13,014 nucleotides of DNA from Eshraghiella sp964576255. Its GTDB lineage: Bacteria > Bacillota > Clostridia > Lachnospirales > Lachnospiraceae. Location: the NCBI GenBank assembly GCA_964576255.1, contig CAZNUK010000064.1:1-13014 (forward strand), written 5' to 3'. Under the pieces are notes generated by a model. That model was not told the origin of the DNA and did not search any database. It worked only from the letters and a program-made list of their open reading frames with translations. Below are positions 7,165 through 13,014 of this stretch, one piece after another; the first letter of the stretch is position 1, and each line of letters begins with the position of its first letter. A program made the position numbers and the translations under genes.

Positions 7165-7198
7165 ATTATACACAAAGGATAACGCAAAATTTGTCAAA
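7165..7198 (-). promoter_or_regulatory. Probable Spo0A-controlled spoIIE promoter
   Basis: On the minus strand a consensus -35 TTGACA (7197-7192) and a consensus -10 TATAAT (7170-7165) are separated by 21 bases instead of 17. The plus strand over the -35 reads TTTGTCAAA (7190-7198), which matches the Spo0A-box consensus TTTGTCRAA at all nine positions. B. subtilis spoIIE is known for a sigma-A promoter with a spacer of about 21 bases that needs phosphorylated Spo0A, so the arrangement is the expected one for this gene. A start near 7158 would give a leader of about 25 bases. Only one box is evident. Confidence 0.72.
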
Positions 7199-7211
7199 CT
7201 ATGGAAGACTT

Positions 7212-7256
7212 AAAGAAAAAATAAAAGCTGAAACAATTATTATTTTGCTTCAGCTT
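7212..7256 (-). terminator. Terminator after divIC
   Basis: On the minus strand AAGCTGAAGC (7256-7247) pairs with GTTTCAGCTT (7234-7225), with one G-U pair, around a 12-base loop. It is followed by a T-rich tail (TTATTTTTTC). It begins 6 bases after the divIC stop and lies directly upstream of the spoIIE promoter. It therefore separates the rqcP-yabP-yabQ-divIC unit from spoIIE. Confidence 0.85.
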
Positions 7257-7262
7257 CTTAAC

Positions 7263-7562
7263 TTATTCTGCTTTAAAAATCAATTCCCCCGGATAGATAA
7301 GCCCCAGCTTCTCTCTTGCCATATCTTCCACATATTGCTTGGTATTGACATACTTGGAATACTCATCAAGCTTACGTGCTCTTTCTTCCTCTTCGGCAAT
7401 CTCAGCTTCAAGCTGCTCTATCTTATCATTGGTAGTTTCATTCTGTGCTTTAAGTTCATTACTTCTGGTGTAGAACACCAGACAAATTGCTATTACAAGA
7501 ACACAAATAATGACGCCAACGAGACGGTTGGAACGCTTATTAACTCTTGTTTTTCTTCTCAC
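7263..7562 (-). CDS. divIC: Septum formation initiator, FtsB/DivIC family
   Basis: This is a small bitopic division protein that works with FtsL and DivIB at the septum. The 99 residues have a basic cytoplasmic N-terminus, a single membrane segment (14-31), a charged coiled coil (about 34-70) and the family C-terminal motif YVEDMAREKLGLIYPGE (77-93). The start is a GTG at 7562 with a purine-rich AAGGTGG just upstream; the start assignment is less certain than the gene. It overlaps the end of yabQ by 23 bases. The neighbours (yabP, yabQ upstream, spoIIE downstream) are those of divIC in B. subtilis, which is why I use this symbol and not ftsB. Confidence 0.88.
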   Translation of the reverse strand: MRRKTRVNKRSNRLVGVIICVLVIAICLVFYTRSNELKAQNETTNDKIEQLEAEIAEEEERARKLDEYSKYVNTKQYVEDMAREKLGLIYPGELIFKAE

Positions 7563-7965
7563 CGGGCCACCTTCCCTTCCTGCATTTTCTAGTATTATCT
7601 TTTATTGTAACAGCACTGCGAAGTTTTTTCAACACTTTTATGACAACTTTCTTTATTTTGGCAATAATATTTCCCAAAAGCCATACAATAAGCCGCCCTA
7701 TAGTCTCTCTATATACCATAAAACCCAAAAGTACCCCAAACATAAGATATGCTCTGAATACACCATTATTGATTTCCAGCAAAAAACCAAACACCGGAAA
7801 TGTTATACAGATAAAAAACAACAAATCCTCAGTGGACAATGCAATGGTATTGTGCCGAAATGCAACTCTTATAATTCTGAAAAAATCATAGACCAGTGCC
7901 AATGCAGCTCCAAGAAGGATGGAGAATCCGATTCTTCGGAGTTCTTCAAAGAGAAATTGTGCCAT
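7540..7965 (-). CDS. yabQ: Spore cortex biosynthesis protein YabQ
   Basis: YabQ is a membrane protein of the outer forespore membrane, needed for spore cortex formation in B. subtilis. The 141 residues hold about four hydrophobic segments (near 12-32, 47-63, 69-85 and 89-103) followed by a very basic tail rich in K and R. The motif ALVYDFFRIIR after the first segment is typical of the family. The ATG overlaps the yabP stop by one base (TAATG), so the two are translationally coupled. I found no separate promoter. Confidence 0.87.
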   Translation of the reverse strand: MAQFLFEELRRIGFSILLGAALALVYDFFRIIRVAFRHNTIALSTEDLLFFICITFPVFGFLLEINNGVFRAYLMFGVLLGFMVYRETIGRLIVWLLGNIIAKIKKVVIKVLKKLRSAVTIKDNTRKCRKGRWPGEKKNKS

Positions 7966-8249
7966 TATTTAAACAAACGGGCCAATACGGACTCACCTTT
8001 TTTGGCTGCGGTGTTAACCTCTGTATACACAAAACCATCCAAGGTGCCATCTATACTAAGCTCTCCCTTTTCCACCAGAAGACGGTTAATATGCAGATTA
8101 CTTCCCTTAATATTGAGCATTCCATACTCCGTTTCCAAAAGAATAGAATTAAGATCAAAGGAAATCACATCCTTAACCCCGGTAATCATTCCGCCTTTTC
8201 TATTGTTGATAGTTATATTATGAACTCCGGTTCCCATTCGCTCTTCCAT
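7965..8249 (-). CDS. yabP: Sporulation protein YabP
   Basis: YabP is a small mother-cell protein related to YqfC that is required, with YabQ, for normal spore assembly; its biochemical role is not established. With the start at 8249 it has 94 residues. The core (about 9-75) has the family blocks HNITINNRKGGMITGVKDV, FDLNSILLETEYGMLNIKG and VEKGELSIDG, and the protein ends in a basic LARLFK. The frame continues to an ATG at 8285, but that codon has no ribosome binding site, while GGGAGG lies five bases before the ATG at 8249. In the 72-base gap to rqcP there is a TATAAT-like patch without a usable -35. I could not find a convincing sigma-E promoter, although the B. subtilis gene is in the sigma-E regulon. 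Confidence 0.88.
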   Translation of the reverse strand: MEERMGTGVHNITINNRKGGMITGVKDVISFDLNSILLETEYGMLNIKGSNLHINRLLVEKGELSIDGTLDGFVYTEVNTAAKKGESVLARLFK

Positions 8250-8321
8250 TATTCCTCCCTGACCATATGCCCGTTCTTCCGGCATTTTGTTATATTATAT
8301 TCAGGACGAGGAACTTTTAGA

Positions 8322-8564
8322 CTAGTTTAGGTATTCAAACATATCCTTAGCCTGTTCTTTTTTGGTGGAGTCAAGTATCTCTGTTACCTTAACCTTAACC
8401 TCTTTATTACCAAACTGAATCTCAATCACATCATCAATTTTAACCTCAGTGGAAGCTTTAGCAACCTTGCCGTTAATCATAACTCTTCCCGAATCACAGG
8501 CTTCGTTAGCTACGGTTCTTCTCTTAATAAGTCTTGAGACTTTTAGGTATTTATCTAATCTCAT
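8322..8564 (-). CDS. rqcP: RqcP/YabO-type S4-domain RNA-binding protein
   Basis: RqcP (YabO, HslR-like) binds stalled 50S subunits with RqcH and helps poly-alanine tailing of the nascent chain during ribosome quality control. The 80-residue protein is almost entirely an S4 fold: RLDKYLKVSRLIKRRTVAN (2-20), then GRVMINGKVAK (26-36) and a basic beta-rich end. The frame begins seven codons earlier at a TTG (8585), but AAAGGAAA about six bases before the ATG at 8564 and the standard MRLDKYLK start favour 8564. The gene follows hup after a weak hairpin and heads the yabP-yabQ-divIC group, as yabO does in B. subtilis. Confidence 0.92.
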   Translation of the reverse strand: MRLDKYLKVSRLIKRRTVANEACDSGRVMINGKVAKASTEVKIDDVIEIQFGNKEVKVKVTEILDSTKKEQAKDMFEYLN

Positions 8565-8586
8565 AGTGTTTCCTTTCCAATGCAAA

Positions 8587-8615
8587 ACAACTCAAGACAT
8601 TATGCCTTGAGTTGT
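8587..8615 (-). terminator. Weak terminator or attenuator between hup and rqcP
   Basis: ACAACTCAAG (8615-8606 on the minus strand) pairs with CTTGAGTTGT (8596-8587) around a 9-base loop, and only about four T follow. The hairpin begins 25 bases after the hup stop and ends just before the rqcP ribosome binding site. The perfect 10-bp stem with a short T-run suggests partial termination, so hup could be transcribed in excess over the genes below it. Confidence 0.6.
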
Positions 8616-8640
8616 ACAAAATCTTATTCAAATCTGCGGA

Positions 8641-8913
8641 TTAGTTAATGCTATCCTTTAATGCCTTACCAGCTTTGAACTTAGGTGACTTAGAAGCTGC
8701 AATCTTGATTGTAGCACCTGTTAAAGGATTTCTTCCTTCTCTAGCTGCTCTCTCAGCTACTTCAAAAGTACCGAAACCAACTAATGTGATCTTCTCACCT
8801 TTCTTTAACTCTTCAGCAACAACCTCTGTGAATGCCTTTAAAGCCTTCTCTGAATCTGCCTTAGTAAGATTTGTCTTCTCTGCAATAGCTGCAACTAATT
8901 CTGTCTTGTTCAT
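8641..8913 (-). CDS. hup: DNA-binding protein HU
   Basis: HU is a small abundant dimeric nucleoid protein that bends DNA without strong sequence preference. The 90 residues match the usual length. The helical body (1-45) is followed by VGFGTFEV (45-52) and the DNA-binding arm with REGRNPLTG (58-66), where the intercalating proline is P63, and then SPKFKAGKALKD. The ATG at 8913 has GGAGG eight bases upstream, and a near-consensus promoter lies further up. The A-rich leader of about 70 bases and the strong signals fit a highly expressed gene. Confidence 0.96.
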   Translation of the reverse strand: MNKTELVAAIAEKTNLTKADSEKALKAFTEVVAEELKKGEKITLVGFGTFEVAERAAREGRNPLTGATIKIAASKSPKFKAGKALKDSIN

Positions 8914-8992
8914 GGATTAATTCCTCCTAAATATTTAAAAAAATGATATAGTAAACTGACTTTGTTCACGTCCTAATTTACCTACAAAGATA

Positions 8993-9021
8993 TTTATAAT
9001 AGTTTTAAGCTCGTTTGTCAA
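8993..9021 (-). promoter_or_regulatory. Strong sigma-A-type promoter of hup
   Basis: On the minus strand TTGACA (9021-9016) and TATAAA (8998-8993) are separated by exactly 17 bases. The -35 is a full consensus match and the -10 has one change. It begins 31 bases after the coaX stop codon. A start near 8986 leaves a leader of about 73 bases before the hup ATG. Confidence 0.8.
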
Positions 9022-9052
9022 GGTAAAATACGCATTTTTTAAGGGTTTTTTC

Positions 9053-9826
9053 CTATTTTTTATCAATATTTTTATTATATATGATATTAAGTCCTTTAAG
9101 AAGGAGACAATCATCAGTTATTATCTCTCTTTTACAGTTCGGAACGACCACTCCTGCCAGTCCGCCTGTTGCAACAACCTTAACCGGATATCCAAGCTCT
9201 TCCTCAATTCTTTCAATCATTCCATCAAGCATAGCTGCATTTCCGTTAATAATTCCACTCTTCATACAGTCCACCGTATTAGTTCCAATCACCTTTTCCG
9301 GAGTATCAAAACCAATTCTAGGAAGCTGAGAAGTTCTGTTAACCAAAGAATCCATAGAAACTCTGATTCCCGGAATAATCATCCCTCCCACATAGTTACG
9401 CTCCTTATCTACTACGCTTATAGTAGTAGCCGTGCCCATATCTATAATTACAAGTGGCGCACCATATTCGCAAATTCCTGCTACTGCATCCACTATCAAA
9501 TCTGCACCAACAGTCTTGGGATTATCCATTAATATATTAAGTCCGGTCTTCATTCCCGGTCCTACAGCCATAGGTTTCTGACCAATAATTTTTTCCACTG
9601 CTTTTCTGATAATACCGGTCAGCGGTGGTACAACGGAGGAAATAATTGCCCCTTTTATATCTTCCTCCTTAATTCCGTACAATTCAAAAACTGTTTTAAA
9701 GCCCACCGCGTACTCCAACTCTGTTTTGGACAAATCCGTGCTGAGCCTTTCCACAAAAATTATTTTATTATCCTTAATACATCCAATAACTATATTGGTG
9801 TTTCCCATATCAATTGCGAGTAACAT
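9053..9826 (-). CDS. coaX: Type III pantothenate kinase
   Basis: CoaX phosphorylates pantothenate, the first step of coenzyme A synthesis. The type III enzyme belongs to the ASKHA fold and is typically not inhibited by CoA. The 257 residues show the phosphate-binding DMGNTN (6-11), GADLIVDAVAG (107-117) with the probable catalytic D109, the second phosphate motif IDMGTATT (128-135) and VGGMIIPG (146-153). The ATG at 9826 has GAGAGG seven bases before it. It starts 13 bases after the dinB stop, so dinB and coaX are probably co-transcribed. No terminator is evident before the hup promoter, so read-through into hup is possible. In B. subtilis coaX (yacB) also lies close to ftsH. Confidence 0.95.
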   Translation of the reverse strand: MLLAIDMGNTNIVIGCIKDNKIIFVERLSTDLSKTELEYAVGFKTVFELYGIKEEDIKGAIISSVVPPLTGIIRKAVEKIIGQKPMAVGPGMKTGLNILMDNPKTVGADLIVDAVAGICEYGAPLVIIDMGTATTISVVDKERNYVGGMIIPGIRVSMDSLVNRTSQLPRIGFDTPEKVIGTNTVDCMKSGIINGNAAMLDGMIERIEEELGYPVKVVATGGLAGVVVPNCKREIITDDCLLLKGLNIIYNKNIDKK

Positions 9827-9839
9827 TCTTAAACCTCTC

Positions 9840-11032
9840 TTAGTTAATTTTATCAGAATCCATATACATTATTCCGCGTTTTATAACATCATATCCAAAT
9901 TTTTCTCTTATAGAATCCACTGTTTTGTCCATATCACGACGCTTTTTGCGGTTCTCCTCATCCACAAACAAAGACAATTGTTCCGGCTCGTTAACATCCA
10001 CCAGCTCTGTCATTCTGATGCCCAGACTTCTTACGGATTTATGCCAATGGTAGCTTTCCTTAAAAAGTTCAAATGCCCCTGTAGCAATTTCGTCAGTAAT
10101 ATTTGTGTACTGTTCCAGATGTTTCTGCCTGCTTGTAGTCTCCATATCTTTAGTACGGACAGAAACCTCCAACACCTTGCCTTTAAGCCCTTTTTTCTTC
10201 ATCCTATATGCCACATATTCAGCAAGCTCATATAACACTCTTTTAACCTCTGAATCATTCTTAAGATTAACAGGAGTGGTGGTGCTGTTACCTATGGATT
10301 TGACCTCTCTTTCATAGTTATCCGGCTTAACCGGCTCTTCATCAAGGCCCATGGCATATTTTTTGAAGGTAGCACCCATCTTACCAAGATGAGATATAAG
10401 AATACTTTCGGGAGCGTCCGCAAGGTGACCTATGTTATATATTCCGATATCATTTAGACGCTTACGGTTATTAGCTCCTACATATAGCAAATCCTGCACC
10501 GGAATTTTACGAATCACATCCATCTGTTCTTTCATAAAAACAGTAACAGCATCCGGTTTTTTATAATCAGAACCAAGCTTGGCAAAAATCTTATTCCATG
10601 ACACACCCACGCTGTTAGTTATACCAAGTTCTTTTTCATTCTGCCATTAATCTCATTCGCTACTTCTATCCCGGACTTAGCATCCCTGCATAATGCCGTA
10701 ACATCCAACCATGATTCATCAATTCCATATGGCTCAATAAGCTCTGTGTAATCACTGTAAATATCGTGTGCCATAGCGGAATATTCCTTATATAGTTGCA
10801 TATTGGGTTCAACAATAATTATGTCAGGGCAAAGCTTTTGTGCCTGCCAAAGAGTCATTCCGGTTCGAACACCGTATTTTCTGGTAAGATAATCGGCGGT
10901 GAGGATTATCCCATGTCGTTTTTCAGGACTACCTCCCACCGCCAATGGCTTACCGTTATATTCCGGGTGTTTCAAATGTTCAACCGAAGCATAGAAACAA
11001 TTAATATCAGAATGCAGAATTATTCTATTCAT
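9840..11032 (-). pseudogene. dinB: DNA polymerase IV (Y family), split by an apparent one-base deletion
   Basis: Two open frames, 11032-10619 and 10610-9840, together make one Y-family translesion polymerase. The first part has the palm and fingers with D9 in HSDINCFYASVE and the catalytic pair D105-E106 in YGIDESWLDV. It then runs ...MKKNLV and stops at a TAA. One extra base (a G) in TTGGTATAAC, near 10624-10625, would restore LGITNSVGVSWNK, the usual palm segment, and continue into the second part. That part holds the rest of the palm, the thumb and the little-finger domain, then a beta-clamp motif QLSLF and the Firmicute-type tail VDSIREKFG. The restored protein would have about 397 residues. 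Everything else is intact, so the break is recent or a base-calling error. The gene lies 11 bases after the GGDEF gene and 13 before coaX; its AGGA ribosome binding site overlaps the preceding stop. Confidence 0.88.
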
Positions 11033-11043
11033 ATGTATATTTC

Positions 11044-12951
11044 CTAACGGTCTTTAATTCTGTCCGCAGATTCAATGTAATCGGTAATACCCATTCCATT
11101 GCCGTCAATTCGGCACATTCCGGCTCTGACATTCATCTGTACAGCAGGGTATTTAATTCCTGCATCCCTAATAAATTCACTATACATAACACCGGCCGTT
11201 GCCTCTGAAATCATACTTCCCCTGCTGTCAAAAAGTCTCATAAGACCCACGAGGTTATCCGCATTAAGTCTACAGCCCATAATAAATCTCTGTTTATCAT
11301 TCTTAAGCACATCTGCGTAAGCTTTAAGAACCTCATCCCCGGCATCATAGCCATAGAACTGGTTAACTCTTACAAAACCATCTAATTTAAGACTAACCAC
11401 AGCCAGTTTTTCTTCTGTATGTGTGGCAATATACTGATTAGCCTCTTCAAGAAATACATTATATTTATATAAACCGGTTAAAGCATCGTGCTTAATTCCA
11501 TCCTCTTTTGCATTAATAAGCTCATAATATAATCTGACAGTAATAAGACAGGTGGAAATAACTCTTTTAATAAGTTCAAAAATATTAAGCTCTTCACTTG
11601 TCCATTTATGTTTGGACTCATGCATCTCAAAGCTTATGCATCCAGAAACAGTTCCAACCTTATATCCCGCAAGGACAAAAGATTTAATTTTGTCAGTCAA
11701 AGCTCCATATAGCGGGTCATTTCCATCAATCTTAGACGCATCCGGAACAACTGCCAGTTTAACTTTGGAATTAATCCACTTAATCAATTCGCGGTTAACA
11801 GCCATTGGTCTGTTAGAATAGCACTGACATGACTCCTGCTTCTCCCATATATACACATTAAGCTCTTCTTTATTATAAGAATTACACTCAAACATAGAAA
11901 TTCTGTCAAGATTAAAAGATTTTCCTACTATGTCAAACATCTCCATAATAGTTTTTTTAACATCCTGAGTATCTGCCAGAATCTTAAAACTATTCTGAAT
12001 AAGCTTATGCTCCAGTTTCATCTGGGCAGTCTGTAACCTCTTATCCTCTGAACGATAAATATTATATGCCTCACTTAAATCCTCTGAATACATCCATATA
12101 GCATTTTGGCTGGTGTATTTGGCAAATCCCATGGCTTTGCCGGCATTCTGAAGTGCTGTATAGTTGCCATCATTAACAAAATTCTCACAAGTAACGCCTC
12201 CACAGATACGCACACCTGCTTCAGATAATTCTGCATTAACCAGGTCCCCCACTTCCTGCTTCAGCTCCTCAAGCTTAGTGAGAAATTCGCCCGAAACATC
12301 CCTGCCAAAATATACTACTCCAAATTCATCCTTCTTAATTCGTCCAATAAGAGCATTATAACTAAAAAGTCGTGCAAGGCACTGGGCAATATTAACATAT
12401 AACTTATTCATATCCGCATCAAACCCATCCCCCGTAGGCTTATGCACGTCCGTAACGGACAATAATACAAATCCACCGGGTCTGCCATCGTTCTCTGCGT
12501 ATTTACCGGCCAGCTGGTTACGGAATTCACCTGCTTTAAGGACTCCCGTGCTTCTGTCCAGCTTCCCCTTTTCCGTATCAGCCTCCTCCACAGGAAAAAG
12601 CTTACCGATTACGGAAACTGCCTCATTATTATCATTATAAACTGTCTTTCCTATAGCTGTATAACAGCCTTCCTGATATCCGTCTATCTTGGTCTTAATT
12701 TCATAGTTGAAAAAGCTCTGGCCCCCGGTGGATAAAGCCAATATGTACTTATTCATATTTTCCTTATGTTCAGAAGAAAAATTCTGATTCTTAAGCATGG
12801 CTACATAATTGTTAATAGTAGTGCTTGAGCCTTTTTGAGCACTGTCACCCTTGTACATTATCATAACATCCTCTGCAATAGAGTAAGAAAAAAGCACTTC
12901 TCCTGTCATAGAGGATACTTCTCTATACAAATCTAATTCTCTGGTCTCCAT
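11044..12951 (-). CDS. PAS-GGDEF-GAF-GGDEF signalling protein with both GGDEF signatures degenerate
   Basis: This 635-residue protein is probably cytosolic; I see no membrane segment. Residues 1-122 look like a PAS domain, ending in AIGKTVYNDNNEAVSVIGKL. Residues about 130-290 form a GGDEF-like domain starting LDRSTGVLKAGEF, whose signature is KKDEF (206-210). Residues about 305-475 look like a GAF domain. Residues about 488-635 form a second GGDEF-like domain starting HDALTGLYKYNVF. It keeps D524 and YGYDAGDEVL, but its signature is NADNL (563-567). Neither signature has the glycine pair needed to hold GTP, and no RxxD inhibitory site is evident, so c-di-GMP synthesis is unlikely; a sensory or scaffold role is inferred. 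The protein ends abruptly after ESADRIKDR, where an EAL domain often follows in related proteins. GGAGGAGGAA (12957-12966) precedes the ATG by five bases. PAS and GAF boundaries are by eye. Confidence 0.8.
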   Translation of the reverse strand: METRELDLYREVSSMTGEVLFSYSIAEDVMIMYKGDSAQKGSSTTINNYVAMLKNQNFSSEHKENMNKYILALSTGGQSFFNYEIKTKIDGYQEGCYTAIGKTVYNDNNEAVSVIGKLFPVEEADTEKGKLDRSTGVLKAGEFRNQLAGKYAENDGRPGGFVLLSVTDVHKPTGDGFDADMNKLYVNIAQCLARLFSYNALIGRIKKDEFGVVYFGRDVSGEFLTKLEELKQEVGDLVNAELSEAGVRICGGVTCENFVNDGNYTALQNAGKAMGFAKYTSQNAIWMYSEDLSEAYNIYRSEDKRLQTAQMKLEHKLIQNSFKILADTQDVKKTIMEMFDIVGKSFNLDRISMFECNSYNKEELNVYIWEKQESCQCYSNRPMAVNRELIKWINSKVKLAVVPDASKIDGNDPLYGALTDKIKSFVLAGYKVGTVSGCISFEMHESKHKWTSEELNIFELIKRVISTCLITVRLYYELINAKEDGIKHDALTGLYKYNVFLEEANQYIATHTEEKLAVVSLKLDGFVRVNQFYGYDAGDEVLKAYADVLKNDKQRFIMGCRLNADNLVGLMRLFDSRGSMISEATAGVMYSEFIRDAGIKYPAVQMNVRAGMCRIDGNGMGITDYIESADRIKDR

Positions 12952-12994
12952 TCGGGTTCCTCCTCCTAATATATAAGTTGTAGGGAGTAAGACA

Positions 12995-13011
12995 CCTAAC
13001 AGCCAGTTAGG
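12995..13011 (-). repeat. Small stem-loop in the leader of the GGDEF gene
   Basis: CCTAAC (12995-13000) pairs perfectly with GTTAGG (13006-13011) around a 5-base loop. It lies 44 bases before the start codon and 29 bases above the ribosome binding site, at the very edge of the window. No promoter for the gene is visible in the 63 bases available, so this is probably transcribed leader or the end of an upstream intergenic region. Confidence 0.35.
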
Positions 13012-13014
13012 ACT

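Noticed and set aside
8250..8285. ATG start of yabP at 8285
   Set aside because: No ribosome binding site precedes it, while GGGAGG precedes the in-frame ATG at 8249.
8250..8321. Possible sigma-E or sigma-A promoter for yabP-yabQ
   Set aside because: A TATAAT-like patch and a CATATGGT are present, but neither has a suitable partner element at the right distance.
7510..8330. Long plus-strand open frames opposite yabQ, yabP and divIC
   Set aside because: They are low-complexity antisense shadows rich in S, F and K with no ribosome binding site; the minus-strand genes are recognisable families in conserved order.
8565..8585. TTG start of rqcP at 8585
   Set aside because: It overlaps the terminator-like hairpin tail and the ribosome binding site; the MRLDKYLK start at 8564 is standard for the family.
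9022..9052. Possible terminator after coaX
   Set aside because: The region has A- and T-runs but no stem that pairs convincingly.

Overview
This window looks like chromosomal DNA from a low-GC, spore-forming Firmicute. The protein sequences and the gene order suggest the class Clostridia, most probably Lachnospiraceae, but this is inference from recognition and I cannot name a genus or species. The core is the conserved division/sporulation/tRNA-modification neighbourhood known from Bacillus subtilis (yabO/rqcP, yabP, yabQ, divIC, spoIIE, tilS, hpt, ftsH, coaX), here all on the minus strand. It is flanked at the left by a complete insertion sequence on the plus strand and at the right by a signalling gene.

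Layout, left to right. Positions 8-1950 hold an IS1634-type (IS4 superfamily) element with one intact transposase, matched ends, a terminator-like hairpin just inside the left end and a terminator after the gene. Positions 1951-2212 are non-coding and hold a group of hairpins between the IS and the convergent ftsH gene. The minus-strand genes, listed from high to low coordinates (the order of transcription), are: a PAS/GGDEF/GAF/GGDEF protein with both GGDEF signatures degenerate (12951-11044); dinB, split by an apparent one-base deletion (11032-9840); coaX (9826-9053); hup with its own strong promoter (8913-8641); rqcP (8564-8322); yabP (8249-7965); yabQ (7965-7540); divIC (7562-7263) ending in a good terminator; spoIIE behind its own promoter (7132-6050); then tilS, hpt and ftsH as one operon with its own sigma-A-type promoter (5987-2213).

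How they fit together. CoaX makes phosphopantothenate for coenzyme A. HU packs DNA. RqcP works in ribosome-associated quality control. DivIC and SpoIIE link septation to sporulation, and YabP/YabQ belong to the mother-cell spore-assembly programme. TilS, Hpt and FtsH are the usual housekeeping trio (tRNA-Ile lysidine, purine salvage, membrane proteolysis). Translation is tightly coupled: several starts overlap the preceding stop or use a ribosome binding site lying in the preceding gene's last codons. For tilS, rqcP, yabP and hpt the longest open frame is not the best start; I moved each to the ATG with a proper Shine-Dalgarno sequence.

Most notable observations: a spoIIE promoter with the unusual 21-bp spacer and a Spo0A-box match over the -35; a SpoIIE protein with the phosphatase domain but no membrane domain; a one-base frameshift in dinB; and a tandem-degenerate GGDEF protein. 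I see no CRISPR array, no tRNA or rRNA gene, and no clearly new multi-gene system.
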